Origin: Lachnospiraceae bacterium | GTDB taxonomy: Bacteria > Bacillota_A > Clostridia > Lachnospirales > Lachnospiraceae | Assembly: GCA_017958935.1 (NCBI GenBank) | Contig: JAGDBR010000091.1 | Location: 1-8,806 of the forward strand | DNA length: 8,806 bases | Direction: 5' to 3' | Shown here: piece by piece, positions 1 to 7,184 of the stretch | Position numbering within the stretch: position 1 is the first letter of the stretch | How the letters are laid out: each line of letters starts with the position of its first letter | Position numbers and translations under genes: made by a program | Notes under the pieces: model-generated | Seen by the model: the letters and a program-made list of their open reading frames with translations, nothing else | Told to the model about the DNA's origin: nothing | Database searches by the model: none

Positions 1-1153
1 CGGTCTCCACGAAGCGGAGAATGTCCTTGTCCTTGGCGTATTTGTCCTTGAGGTCCGCGCCGAAGCCCATGGAGGACTTCTCGTTCAGACGCTCCTTGAC
101 GATGTCTTCGAGGTCCGGAAAAGCGCCGCCGCAGATGAAGAGAATGTTCTTCGTGTTCACATTCTCCAGCGGCACCATGGCGTTCTTGGAGTTCGCGCCG
201 ACAGGCACTTCGAACTCCGCGCCTTCGAGAAGCTTCAGAAGCCCCTGCTGGACGGATTCGCCGGAGACGTCGCGCTGGGTGGCATTCCGCTTCCGCGCGA
301 GTTTGTCGATCTCATCGATGTAGATGATGCCCTGCTCGGCCCGCTGCACGTCGTTCCCGGCCGCGGCCAGAAGCTTCGTGACGACGGACTCGATGTCGTC
401 GCCGATGTAGCCCGCCTCGGTCAGCGCGGTCGCGTCCGCGATCGCGAGCGGCACGTCCAGAAGCGTCGCGAGCGTCTTCACGAGGAAGGTCTTGCCGCTG
501 CCGGTGGGACCGATCATCAGCATGTTCGACTTCTCGATGTCCACGTTCGTGTCTTCGTTCGCGAGCCGCTTGTAATGGTTGTAGATCGCGACCGAGATCG
601 CCTTCTTCGCCTTGTCCTGGCCGACCACGTACTCCGAAAGCATCTCGTAGATCCGGTGCGGGGCCGGGATCTTCTTCACGTCGATCTTCGGCGGGGCCTC
701 GGCCTTCTTCACGGACTTCGGGTTCGTCCGCCGTCCGAGCATCTGCTGCAGCTCCTCCGGCGTCATGATCATCGAGAAATTGAACGGATTCGGCCGGCGC
801 GGCTGCTGTCCGCTCCCCTCGCCCCCGGTCTTTCCGGGATCGTTCTCTTCTTTTCCGTCCTCACTCCCGGCATTCTCCGCCGGGACGGCGCCGTCCTGTC
901 CCGCATCCGCTTCCGGCAGGACGGGCGCGCCGTCATTGCCGAAATCCATGCCGAACGGGTTCAGCTGCCCCATGCCCGGCAGGTTCGAGAAATCGCCGCC
1001 GGTCATGCGGATCGCCGTATCCATGGTCCGCTGCAGGCAGTCGTGGCACATGCAGATGCCGCCCGGCATCGTGACCATGTCGCCGGCCTTCGATTCGGGC
1101 CGCCTGCAGACGTAGCATACTTTTTCGTACTGGTCTCTGTTGTTGTCTTCCAT
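1..1153 (-). CDS. clpX: ClpX-like AAA+ unfoldase, divergent subfamily (3' end off the window)
   Basis: ATP-dependent unfoldase that normally feeds substrates to the ClpP peptidase in the cytoplasm. 384 codons are visible and the C-terminus lies beyond base 1. An N-terminal zinc-finger domain has Cys13/Cys16 and Cys36/Cys39 (two CX2C pairs). A Gly/Pro/Asp/Glu-rich linker covers about residues 50-150, so Walker A (GPTGSGKT, 215-222) lies about 95 residues later than in E. coli ClpX. Walker B is IIYIDEID (276-283). The pore-1 loop reads GYIG (248-251) instead of GYVG. The substrate-gripping RKH loop is absent; residues 318-328 read [11 protein letters not shown]. The ClpP-docking loop is present as MGF (362-364) where IGF is usual. 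The start is set by AAGGA five bases upstream, inside the end of the aminotransferase gene two bases away. I recall this type as a Lachnospiraceae ClpX variant, perhaps a second paralogue; clpP and tig are not adjacent. Family assignment is certain, equivalence to housekeeping ClpX is not. Confidence 0.9.
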   Translation of the reverse strand, partial: MEDNNRDQYEKVCYVCRRPESKAGDMVTMPGGICMCHDCLQRTMDTAIRMTGGDFSNLPGMGQLNPFGMDFGNDGAPVLPEADAGQDGAVPAENAGSEDGKEENDPGKTGGEGSGQQPRRPNPFNFSMIMTPEELQQMLGRRTNPKSVKKAEAPPKIDVKKIPAPHRIYEMLSEYVVGQDKAKKAISVAIYNHYKRLANEDTNVDIEKSNMLMIGPTGSGKTFLVKTLATLLDVPLAIADATALTEAGYIGDDIESVVTKLLAAAGNDVQRAEQGIIYIDEIDKLARKRNATQRDVSGESVQQGLLKLLEGAEFEVPVGANSKNAMVPLENVNTKNILFICGGAFPDLEDIVKERLNEKSSMGFGADLKDKYAKDKDILRFVET

Positions 1154-1155
1154 CT

Positions 1156-2439
1156 TTATCCTTCGTTCAGAAACTGCTCGACGGACGCGAGCTTCACGCA
1201 GACGCAGAAGATCTCGAGCGCTTTTTCCAGTTCGTCCATCGACGCGTAGGTCGGCGCGATGCGGATGTTCGAATCATCAGGATCCTTCCCGTAGGGATAG
1301 GTCGCGCCGGCGCCTGTCATGACGACGCCCGCGCCCTTCACCAGCGCCACGACGCGCTTCGCCAGGCCCGGCAGCGTGTTGAACGACACGAAATAGCCGC
1401 CCTCCGGCTTCGACCACGACGCGATGTCCAGCCCGCCGAGGCCTTCGCTGAGCATCTTTTCGACGAGGTCGAACTTCGGCTTCAGGATCGCCGCGTGCTT
1501 TTTCATGTGCGCCATGACGCCCTCCGCGTCCTTGAAGAACCGGGTGTGCAGCAGCTGGTTGATCTTGTTGTGGCCGATCGTCTGGATGCCCATCGTCTTC
1601 ACGACGTCGGCAATATTCGCTTCGCTCGTCGCGAGCGCCGCGATCGAGCTGCCCGAGAACGAGATCTTCGAGAACGAGCCGAACTTGTAGACCATGTCCG
1701 GATCCCCGTTCTTCCGGCACAGTTCCAGCAGCTCCGGGATCACGCGGATATGACCGAAATCCAGATGGTGGACGTTATAGGCGTTGTCCCAGTAGATGCG
1801 GAAATCCGGCGCCGCGGGCTTCAGCCGCGAAAAACGTTCGACGGTCTCGTCCGAATAGACGGTGCCCGTCGGGTTCGAATATTTCGGAACGCACCAGATG
1901 CCCTTGACGGCCGGGTCGTTCTCCACATACCGCTCCACGAGGTCCATGTCGGGACCGTCTTCGAGGAGCGGGATGTTGATCATCCGGATGCCGAAGTACT
2001 CGGTGATCGCGAAATGCCGGTCGTAGCCCGGCACCGGGCAAAGAAACTTCACCTCGGGCAGGCGGCACCAGGGCGTATGGCCCATGACGCCGTGCGACCA
2101 GGACTTCGAGACCAGGTCGTACATGATGTTCAGGCTGGAATCGCAGAAAATGATCACGTTGTCCGGCGACGTCTCCATGACGTGCGCCATCAGGCGCTTC
2201 GTCTCGGGAAGGCCCGTGAGCGCGCCGTAGTTGCGCGTGTCGAGTCCGTTCTCCGACAGGTAATCGACGTCGGAGTGGAGCACGTCCAGCATGCCCATGG
2301 ACAGGTCCAGCTGTTCCTTGCACGGTTTTCCGCGCGAAATGTCCAGCTTCAGGCCCAGGGCCTGATAGTCCCGGTACTGCCGCTCCAGCCGCTCTTTTTC
2401 GTTCTTCAGTTCTTCTGTTGTCAGTCTGCGGTAATCCAT
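1156..2439 (-). CDS. Aspartate aminotransferase-like PLP enzyme (fold type I, MocR-type/1-gamma subgroup)
   Basis: Cytoplasmic PLP-dependent aminotransferase of 427 residues, probably moving an amino group between an amino acid (aspartate is likely) and 2-oxoglutarate. The N-terminal stretch [16 protein letters not shown] (32-47) and the [14 protein letters not shown] region (71-84) are typical of the Aminotran_MocR family, which contains the Corynebacterium-type aspartate aminotransferases. PLP-fold landmarks are all present: NPTG (189-192), Asp218 and Tyr221 in YWDNAY, the Schiff-base Lys258 in SFSK, and the carboxylate-binding Arg393 in NIRIAPT. The start at 2439 is chosen because GGGAG stands six bases before it. 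An upstream in-frame ATG at 2496 would add 19 residues across a hairpin with no good ribosome site. It ends two bases before clpX, so the two are probably co-translated. Family is confident; substrate is inferred. Confidence 0.9.
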   Translation of the reverse strand: MDYRRLTTEELKNEKERLERQYRDYQALGLKLDISRGKPCKEQLDLSMGMLDVLHSDVDYLSENGLDTRNYGALTGLPETKRLMAHVMETSPDNVIIFCDSSLNIMYDLVSKSWSHGVMGHTPWCRLPEVKFLCPVPGYDRHFAITEYFGIRMINIPLLEDGPDMDLVERYVENDPAVKGIWCVPKYSNPTGTVYSDETVERFSRLKPAAPDFRIYWDNAYNVHHLDFGHIRVIPELLELCRKNGDPDMVYKFGSFSKISFSGSSIAALATSEANIADVVKTMGIQTIGHNKINQLLHTRFFKDAEGVMAHMKKHAAILKPKFDLVEKMLSEGLGGLDIASWSKPEGGYFVSFNTLPGLAKRVVALVKGAGVVMTGAGATYPYGKDPDDSNIRIAPTYASMDELEKALEIFCVCVKLASVEQFLNEG

Positions 2440-2445
2440 TGCGCG

Positions 2446-2450
2446 CTCCC
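2446..2450 (-). promoter_or_regulatory. Ribosome binding site deciding the aminotransferase start
   Basis: GGGAG on the minus strand, six bases before the ATG at 2437-2439. It supports this start over the ATG at 2494-2496, whose upstream sequence has no comparable purine run. Confidence 0.65.
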
Positions 2451-2463
2451 GAATGAACAAGTC

Positions 2464-2489
2464 AAGCGGTCCTTCAGCCGGGACCGCCT
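2464..2489 (-). terminator. Hairpin in the gap between the small membrane protein gene and the aminotransferase
   Basis: An inverted repeat with a perfect 7-bp core (GGACCGC at 2481-2487 and its complement at 2466-2472 on the plus strand) and an 8-base loop. One G-U and one A-U pair extend it to nine. On the minus strand it is followed by CTTGACTTGTT, which is only moderately U-rich, so it would be a weak or partial terminator. It may instead act as an RNA-stability or attenuation element setting the ratio of the small upstream gene to the aminotransferase-clpX pair. The structure is visible; the function is inferred. Confidence 0.35.
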
Positions 2490-2523
2490 GAAACACCGGA
2501 TACAGGGTCTTTCCCCGGATCCG

Positions 2524-3000
2524 TCATGCCTGCTTATGTTTCTGCGAATAATCAAGGGCTTTCTGGCGAAGCCTGTTCATGAAGCCCTTCTTCTCTTCGA
2601 TCTTCGGCACCGTGCCGCCGCGGATCGCCTTCAGCTCGGTGATGTACATGCCGGACAGGCCGACCGTGCAGGTCTTCTTCACCGGCAGGATGTCGTAGAC
2701 CTTCTGGTCCGCGATCAGCGTCATGACGCGCTGTCCGATCTTCGCCTTGACGACCGGCATCTTCACGAGCCGCGACATCTTCGGCGTGGACTGGACGACC
2801 GCTTCCGGAAGCCCCGCTTCCGTCAGTTTCTTTTTCTGCTTGTCAATGACCAGGATCGACACATACTGCTTGTTGGCCTCCATGGCCTTTTCGGCCTCCG
2901 CCTGCTGCTTCTGCATCTTTCTTCCGTAAGTCAGCGAGAACACCAGGAACGCGACGATCAAAACGCCGAGTACGATCAGTACGATTCCCCACCAGGGCAT
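2524..3000 (-). CDS. Small membrane-anchored protein of unknown function (158 aa)
   Basis: No characterised family is recognised, although I recall similar hypothetical proteins in Lachnospiraceae. The N-terminus carries one hydrophobic segment (about residues 5-24) after MPWW, followed by the basic turn YGRKMQKQQ. This predicts a single-pass anchor with the rest in the cytoplasm. A short Gln/Glu/Lys-rich helix, possibly coiled-coil (27-45), leads to a compact alpha/beta-looking region (46-128) with ILVIDKQKKKL, TPKMSRLVKMPVVKAKIG and a conserved-looking MYITELKAIRGG. The C-terminal 25 residues are strongly basic. The start is well supported: GGAGGTG five bases upstream and an excellent promoter about 30 bases further on. 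It is the first gene of the promoter-driven transcript that continues through the aminotransferase to clpX, 84 bases separating it from the next gene. That placement may suggest a link to proteolysis or membrane protein quality control, but this is speculation. Confidence 0.85.
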   Translation of the reverse strand: MPWWGIVLIVLGVLIVAFLVFSLTYGRKMQKQQAEAEKAMEANKQYVSILVIDKQKKKLTEAGLPEAVVQSTPKMSRLVKMPVVKAKIGQRVMTLIADQKVYDILPVKKTCTVGLSGMYITELKAIRGGTVPKIEEKKGFMNRLRQKALDYSQKHKQA

Positions 3001-3004
3001 AGTA

Positions 3005-3011
3005 CACCTCC
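3005..3011 (-). promoter_or_regulatory. Strong Shine-Dalgarno site of the 158-aa protein gene
   Basis: GGAGGTG on the minus strand, almost fully complementary to the 16S rRNA tail, with a four-to-five base spacer to the ATG at 2998-3000. The intervening 5' leader from the predicted transcription start is only about 25 bases and AT-rich, suggesting high, unregulated translation. Confidence 0.8.
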
Positions 3012-3032
3012 AAATAAAAAACTTAATAAGTA

Positions 3033-3061
3033 ATTATAACACATTCCGTGTCCGGTATCAA
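3033..3061 (-). promoter_or_regulatory. Sigma-A promoter with extended -10
   Basis: On the minus strand the -35 box TTGATA (3056-3061) is separated by exactly 17 bases from a perfect -10 box TATAAT (3033-3038), preceded by TGT, giving an extended -10 (TGTTATAAT). This matches vegetative sigma-A consensus in all but one base and stands out in a GC-rich window, being followed by an AT-rich leader. Transcription should start near 3026 and read the 158-aa protein, the aminotransferase and clpX. It is the only convincing promoter seen in the window. Confidence 0.85.
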
Positions 3062-3073
3062 GACGTGCGCTTT

Positions 3074-3105
3074 CCGGCGCCGGGACGCGCTGCGTCCTTC
3101 GCCGG
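3074..3105 (-). terminator. GC-rich nested hairpin after murI, terminator candidate
   Basis: Eleven bases past the murI stop the minus strand can fold into a two-part stem. The outer helix is CCGGCG (3100-3105) with CGCCGG (3074-3079). The inner helix is GGACGC (3092-3097) with GCGTCC (3083-3088), with a three-base loop. The following sequence has no U-run, so it departs from a classical intrinsic terminator. It is flanked by two copies of CGGAAAGCGC (3107-3116 and 3067-3076). It may end the envelope operon or insulate the promoter 12 bases downstream. Confidence 0.45.
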
Positions 3106-3116
3106 GGCGCTTTCCG

Positions 3117-3935
3117 TCAGTACTCCTCGATCCGGACCTTTTCTGCCGGCGAGACCGAAAACTCCAGGACGGAGGACGCGAACGCGTCGAACTTCTCGGG
3201 ATCGTCGGAAACATAGAACCGGTACTTGTCCGGGGACGCGGGCGAAGGCGGCGCCAGGATCCCTCCGGATTCCAGCAGTTTCTTCAGCTCCACGGCCGTT
3301 TCGTACGCCGGATTGATCAGCGTGACCCGTTCCCCGACGACCTGGCGGATCGTCGAGCGGATCAGCGGGTAATGCGTGCAGCCCAGAATCAGGGTGTCGA
3401 TCCCGGCCGCCGTCAGCCCCTTCAGATAACGCTTTACGACGTTCGTCGTGATCTCGTCGTGCCACCAGCCCTCTTCGACCAGCGGGCACAGCAGCGGACA
3501 GGCCTTCTGGAAGACCTCCGCCTTCGGATCCAGGCTCTGGATGTAGCGCTTGTACAGGTCCGAGCGCACGGTGCCCTCGGTGCCGATCACGCCGATCTTT
3601 TTGTTGCGCGTGTTCTGCGCCGCCGTACGGGCGCCCGGACGCACGACGCCGATGATCGGGACCTTCACATTGTCCCGGATCTCTTCGAGGGCGTAGGCGG
3701 AAGCCGTGTTGCACGCGACGACGATCGCCTTCACGTCCTTCGTGTACAGGAAACGGATGATCTGCTCCGAATAGCGCCGGATCGTGTCTTTCGATTTGCT
3801 GCCGTACGGGACGCGCGCGGTGTCGCCGAAATAGACGATCCGCTCGTCCGGGATCTGCCGCATGACCTCCCGCGCGACCGTGAGCCCGCCGAGGCCCGAG
3901 TCGAAAATGCCGACCGGCGCGTTTGCTTGCTCCAT
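3117..3935 (-). CDS. murI: Glutamate racemase
   Basis: Converts L-glutamate to D-glutamate for the peptidoglycan stem peptide, in the cytoplasm, using two cysteines and no cofactor. The 272-residue product has the family length and motifs: FDSGLGGLT (11-19) with Asp12 and Ser13, FGDTARVPYG (36-45), the first catalytic cysteine Cys75 in VACNTASA, and the second, Cys186, in GCTHYP with His188. The start at 3935 is favoured because GAGGAGG lies five bases upstream. An ATG 21 bases earlier (3954-3956) would overlap ddl and has no ribosome site. The ribosome site overlaps the ddl stop codon, so translation is probably coupled to Ddl. It is the last gene of the envelope operon and is followed by a GC-rich hairpin. 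Assignment is secure. Confidence 0.96.
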   Translation of the reverse strand: MEQANAPVGIFDSGLGGLTVAREVMRQIPDERIVYFGDTARVPYGSKSKDTIRRYSEQIIRFLYTKDVKAIVVACNTASAYALEEIRDNVKVPIIGVVRPGARTAAQNTRNKKIGVIGTEGTVRSDLYKRYIQSLDPKAEVFQKACPLLCPLVEEGWWHDEITTNVVKRYLKGLTAAGIDTLILGCTHYPLIRSTIRQVVGERVTLINPAYETAVELKKLLESGGILAPPSPASPDKYRFYVSDDPEKFDAFASSVLEFSVSPAEKVRIEEY

Positions 3936-3940
3936 AAAGG

Positions 3941-3947
3941 CCTCCTC
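3941..3947 (-). promoter_or_regulatory. murI ribosome binding site overlapping the ddl stop codon
   Basis: Minus-strand TGAGGAGG combines the ddl TGA stop (3946-3948) with a GAGGAGG Shine-Dalgarno site, five bases before the murI ATG. A ribosome finishing ddl therefore sits on the murI initiation site. It decides between the two possible murI starts. Confidence 0.75.
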
Positions 3948-4998
3948 AGTGCTCATTGCGGTGATAGGCGGAATCGATCAGGCGCTGCACCAGCGCGCGC
4001 TTGCCAATCCCGAGTTCTTCCATCAGCATCGGATTCATGCTGATCGCCGTGAAGCCCGGCAGCGTATTGATCTCGTTGAAGACGACGCCCTGCCCGTCCA
4101 GGAAGAAATCGACCCGGGAGAGCCCGCGGGCGCCGACCGCGCGGAAGATCCTCTCGGCATCGCCGCGCAGTTCTTCGGCGACGCCTTCCGGCAGGTCCGG
4201 ACCGACGACGGTCTTCGACTCCGCGTTGTTGTATTTCGCGTCGAAATCGTAGAAATCCGCGGCGGACAGGATCTCGCCGACGCCCGAAACGACGATGTTC
4301 CCGCCGTCTTCGAGCACCGCGGTCTCCAGCTCGCGCCCGACGATCGTCTCTTCGATCAGGATCTTCGCGTCGTGCTTCGCCGCTTCCTTCAGCGCTTCCT
4401 CCAGTTGTTTGCGGTCCCCCGCCTGACGGACGCCGATCGAGGAGCCCGCGCAGGACGGCTTGACGAAGACCGGGTAAGGCAGCGCCTTTTCGATCTTCTC
4501 GGCCGTCTCGTCCATGCGCTCCAGCTCGCCGCGGCTGACCCAGACGTAGGCCGCCTGGCGGATGCCGAGCCGGTCGACGATGATCTTCGTGTAGACCTTG
4601 TCCATCGAGACCGCCGAGGCCAGGACGCCGGGGCCGACGTAGGGGATGCCCGAGAGCTCGAACAGGCCCTGGACCGTGCCGTCTTCGCCGTAGAGTCCGT
4701 GAAGGACCGGGAAGATCACGTCCACCGGGCACTTCCGGAAGCCTTCGTCCCCGAAGACGTACAGGCACCTGTCCGACGTGTCCGCGCTCAGCATGCAGGG
4801 CGCGCCCTGCTCGTAGCTGCCGTCCGTGATCGCTCCGATGCCGTCGGCGAGAAGCCAGCGGCCGTCCTTCGTGATGCCCACGAGGATCAGCTCGTACCGG
4901 TCCGTATCCACGGCCTTCGCGACGTTCGCCGCCGACTTCAGGGAAATGTCATGTTCGGAGGAACGTCCGCCGAACAGGAGAAGTAAATGCTGTTTCAT
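3946..4998 (-). CDS. ddl: D-alanine--D-alanine ligase
   Basis: ATP-grasp ligase that joins two D-alanines into the dipeptide added by MurF to the peptidoglycan precursor. The 350-residue product shows GGRSSEHDIS (10-19) with Glu15, the HGLYGEDGT loop (100-108), SMDK (131-134), the ATP-grasp segment VKPSCAGSSIGV (179-190) with Ser186, FYDFDAKY (249-256), RVDFF (295-299), and the metal/phosphate-binding NEINTLPGFT (308-317). Tyr256 of AKY, equivalent to E. coli DdlB Tyr216, is kept; its change to Phe marks D-Ala-D-Lac ligases, so this should be a vancomycin-sensitive D-Ala-D-Ala type. The start at 4998 is set by AAAGGA six bases upstream; a possible ATG at 5043 would overlap ispE and lacks the family N-terminus. 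It sits 22 bases after ispE and 10 before murI. Confidence 0.95.
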   Translation of the reverse strand: MKQHLLLLFGGRSSEHDISLKSAANVAKAVDTDRYELILVGITKDGRWLLADGIGAITDGSYEQGAPCMLSADTSDRCLYVFGDEGFRKCPVDVIFPVLHGLYGEDGTVQGLFELSGIPYVGPGVLASAVSMDKVYTKIIVDRLGIRQAAYVWVSRGELERMDETAEKIEKALPYPVFVKPSCAGSSIGVRQAGDRKQLEEALKEAAKHDAKILIEETIVGRELETAVLEDGGNIVVSGVGEILSAADFYDFDAKYNNAESKTVVGPDLPEGVAEELRGDAERIFRAVGARGLSRVDFFLDGQGVVFNEINTLPGFTAISMNPMLMEELGIGKRALVQRLIDSAYHRNEH

Positions 4999-5020
4999 AA
5001 AAGTTCCTTTATTGCAGTGA

Positions 5021-5890
5021 TCAGACGCCCTGCACGGGCTCACACAGATAGACCGTGCCGCAGCGGCGTTCCCGGCGCATCGCCTGACGCGCGAAAACGG
5101 CCTTTTCCGGGTCGTCGAAGATACCGAACACCGTAGGGCCCGAGCCGCTCATCATGGCCTTTAAAGCCCCGTTTCGGGCCATGGAGGCCTCGATCTCGGC
5201 TATGGCCGGATGCAGCGTCCCGGTCACCCGCTCGAGCACGTTGCCCATGCAGACCGCCATCGATTTCAGGTCGCCTCTTTCAAGGGCCGCGATGAGGCCG
5301 TCCGTGTCGGGATGCGCGACGCTGTCCACCCTGTCGAACGCTTCGTAGACCGTCTTCGTCGAGACCGAGAAGCGGGGCTTCGAAACGAGGATGCTGCAGT
5401 CCGGGCACGGCTTCAGTTCGCTGAGTTTCTCGCCGATGCCCTCCGCGAGCATCGTCTTTCCGGAAAGGCAGTACGGCACGTCGGCGCCGAGCTTCAGCCC
5501 TTCCGCCGCAAGCGCTCCTGCCGAAAGGCCCAGTCCGTAGAGTTCATTGATCCCGCGCAGCACGGCGGCCGCGTCGGTCGAGCCGCCCGCGAGCCCCGCG
5601 GCGACCGGGATGAACTTCGACAGTTCCATACGAAGGCCGCCCGGCAGCCCGAAGGCTTCGAAGAGCAACGCCGCGGCGCGGACCATGAGGTTCCTGCCGT
5701 CGGTCGGCAGGTAATCCTTGTCCGTCGTCAGCACGATGCCCGGCTCTTCCGTCTTCCGGAGCACGACGTTGTCGAAGATGCCGATGGTCTGCATGACCGT
5801 GCGGATCTCGTGATAACCGTCTTCCCGCCTGCCGAGCACGTCGAGGCTCAGATTGATCTTCGCGTACGCGCGGCTCCTCCACTCATCCAT
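5021..5890 (-). CDS. ispE: 4-diphosphocytidyl-2-C-methyl-D-erythritol kinase
   Basis: GHMP-family kinase that phosphorylates CDP-methylerythritol in the MEP (non-mevalonate) isoprenoid pathway, in the cytoplasm; one downstream use is the undecaprenyl carrier for cell-wall synthesis. The 289-residue length is typical. Landmarks are [12 protein letters not shown] (9-20) with the catalytic Lys11, the ATP-binding [15 protein letters not shown] loop (95-109), ADVPYCL (136-142) with the catalytic-base Asp137, and the C-terminal GHMP motif [10 protein letters not shown] (247-256). The ATG overlaps the end of the upstream fusion gene by eight bases (ATGGATGA), a classical coupling arrangement, and the preceding GGGGGCG is only a fair ribosome site. 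Followed by ddl. Assignment is secure. Confidence 0.95.
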   Translation of the reverse strand: MDEWRSRAYAKINLSLDVLGRREDGYHEIRTVMQTIGIFDNVVLRKTEEPGIVLTTDKDYLPTDGRNLMVRAAALLFEAFGLPGGLRMELSKFIPVAAGLAGGSTDAAAVLRGINELYGLGLSAGALAAEGLKLGADVPYCLSGKTMLAEGIGEKLSELKPCPDCSILVSKPRFSVSTKTVYEAFDRVDSVAHPDTDGLIAALERGDLKSMAVCMGNVLERVTGTLHPAIAEIEASMARNGALKAMMSGSGPTVFGIFDDPEKAVFARQAMRRERRCGTVYLCEPVQGV

Positions 5891-7175
5891 GGAGCGCCCC
5901 CAGCCGGGTCACGTCGGTGCCGGCGCGGTAATCTTCCATGATCCGCACGATGCCTTCCGTGACCGCCTCCGGGATCACCGGCAGCATGGCCGGCCGCCGG
6001 ATCCGGTTCACGAAATCCACGAGCTCATAGCGGATGCCTTCGCCCTCCATCTGATAGAAGAAGCGCTGGTTCTCGGACGGATCCTCGAAACGGATCTCGA
6101 AGAACTCGGTCTTCCACCAGGGGGCCGGCACGTAGGCGTAGCCCTTTTCGCCCGAGACGACGAGTTCGCCCTCGGACTTGACGCCCTTGCCGACCTTGAC
6201 GGAGGCGACGGCGTCCTTGTATACGAAATCGATCTTCGTGAAAAGATCGTAATCTTCTTTTTCTTCCGACATCCAGGAAACGATGGATTTCCGGACGTAG
6301 TCCTTGCCGAGCAGCGCGAACACCGGCAGCAGGCCCGTCGGGCCCCAGTCGTACAGACTGGACCAGGAGTCCATCATGGACGTCAGGCTCGTGCAGGTCG
6401 CGTCGACCGACAGGATCCTCCCGATCTTGCCGGCTTTCAAAAGAAGCAGCAGGCGGTTGAATGCCGTCGAAGAAGCCGTCTTCATGGCTTCCGTCAGCAC
6501 GACACCCTGCTTCTTCGCTTCTTCCCGGACTTCCTGAAGGTCCGCTTCGCTCAGCGTCAGCGGCGTCTCCGCCAGCACGTGCTTTCCGGCCCGCAGCGCT
6601 TTCAGGATCATCGGCCTGTGCTGCTCCGGCGTCGCGTAGATATAGACCGCGTCGACCTTTTCAAGCAGCGCTTCGTATTCGCGTTCGTCGGTCCCGTCGA
6701 TCGCGGCCGTGACGTTCAGCCCGTTCACGAAGCCGGCTTCCTTCTCGACCTTCACGACGTTGTTCGAGGTGCCCACGAGGCCGAGCCGCAGCGCTTCGTC
6801 CGCGCGCAGTTCGCTCGAAGAGACGCCTTCGGTCCGCTCCAGGTACACGACCTCGCAGTATTCCTTCAGATAATCGAATTTGCCTTCCCAGTCCGAGCCT
6901 TCGGCAATGATGTCGACCCCGTACTTCCGGATGTCGTCGATCTTCTGCCCCTCGTAGGACTCGATGATGATCTCGTCCGCGATCCCGAGCTTCCGCACGT
7001 TCTCGATGCGCTCGTAGACGGACTGGCGGACGTTGATCTTGCCGCGCGCACGGTCGAACTCGTCCGACGTCACGCCGACGATGAGGTAGTCCCCCAGTGC
7101 CTTCGCGCGCCGAAGAAGCCGCTCGTGCCCGTAATGCAGAAGATCAAATGTCCCGTAGGTAATGACTTTTTTCAT
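5883..7175 (-). CDS. Fusion of a TagD-like cytidylyltransferase and a Gfo/Idh/MocA-like domain
   Basis: A 430-residue two-domain protein. Residues 1-127 closely resemble glycerol-3-phosphate cytidylyltransferase (TagD): [10 protein letters not shown] (8-17) with the HxGH nucleotidyl-transfer motif, SDEF (37-40), [12 protein letters not shown] (92-103) and [10 protein letters not shown] (111-120). This half should make a CDP-activated polyol phosphate, as for teichoic acids. From about 130 to 425 it resembles Gfo/Idh/MocA sugar oxidoreductases: [10 protein letters not shown] (130-139) at the dinucleotide fold, [19 protein letters not shown] (176-194), [11 protein letters not shown] (196-206) and [17 protein letters not shown] (274-290). 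Two signature positions are altered: the second Gly of GxGxxG is Ser137, and the catalytic Lys of EKP is Thr204. The second domain may be catalytically dead or changed. The reading frame is intact throughout, so this is a true fusion. It follows the HisC-like aminotransferase gene by nine bases with a weak ribosome site and overlaps ispE by eight. The substrate is unknown; choline-, ethanolamine- or ribitol-type activation is also possible. Confidence 0.88.
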   Translation of the reverse strand: MKKVITYGTFDLLHYGHERLLRRAKALGDYLIVGVTSDEFDRARGKINVRQSVYERIENVRKLGIADEIIIESYEGQKIDDIRKYGVDIIAEGSDWEGKFDYLKEYCEVVYLERTEGVSSSELRADEALRLGLVGTSNNVVKVEKEAGFVNGLNVTAAIDGTDEREYEALLEKVDAVYIYATPEQHRPMILKALRAGKHVLAETPLTLSEADLQEVREEAKKQGVVLTEAMKTASSTAFNRLLLLLKAGKIGRILSVDATCTSLTSMMDSWSSLYDWGPTGLLPVFALLGKDYVRKSIVSWMSEEKEDYDLFTKIDFVYKDAVASVKVGKGVKSEGELVVSGEKGYAYVPAPWWKTEFFEIRFEDPSENQRFFYQMEGEGIRYELVDFVNRIRRPAMLPVIPEAVTEGIVRIMEDYRAGTDVTRLGALHG

Positions 7176-7184
7176 GTTCAGCGA

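Noticed and set aside
2432..2463. TTGACT on the minus strand as a possible -35 box before the aminotransferase.
   Set aside because: At 16-18 bases downstream there is only GC-rich sequence and the start codon, with no -10-like hexamer.
2440..2496. Upstream start for the aminotransferase adding 19 residues.
   Set aside because: No ribosome site before 2496, the extension spans a hairpin, and GGGAG is well placed for the start at 2439.
1495..3033. A 512-codon plus-strand open frame opposite the aminotransferase and the small membrane protein.
   Set aside because: It runs through the promoter and hairpin gap on the other strand and has shadow-frame composition; the minus-strand genes have ribosome sites and family motifs.
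3048..4986. Long plus-strand open frames opposite murI and ddl.
   Set aside because: Antisense shadows of two securely identified enzymes; Arg/Asp-rich with no recognisable domain.
4999..5043. Upstream start for ddl at 5043 adding 15 residues.
   Set aside because: It would overlap ispE, adds residues before the usual KQHLLLLFGG beginning, and AAAGGA is correctly placed for 4998.
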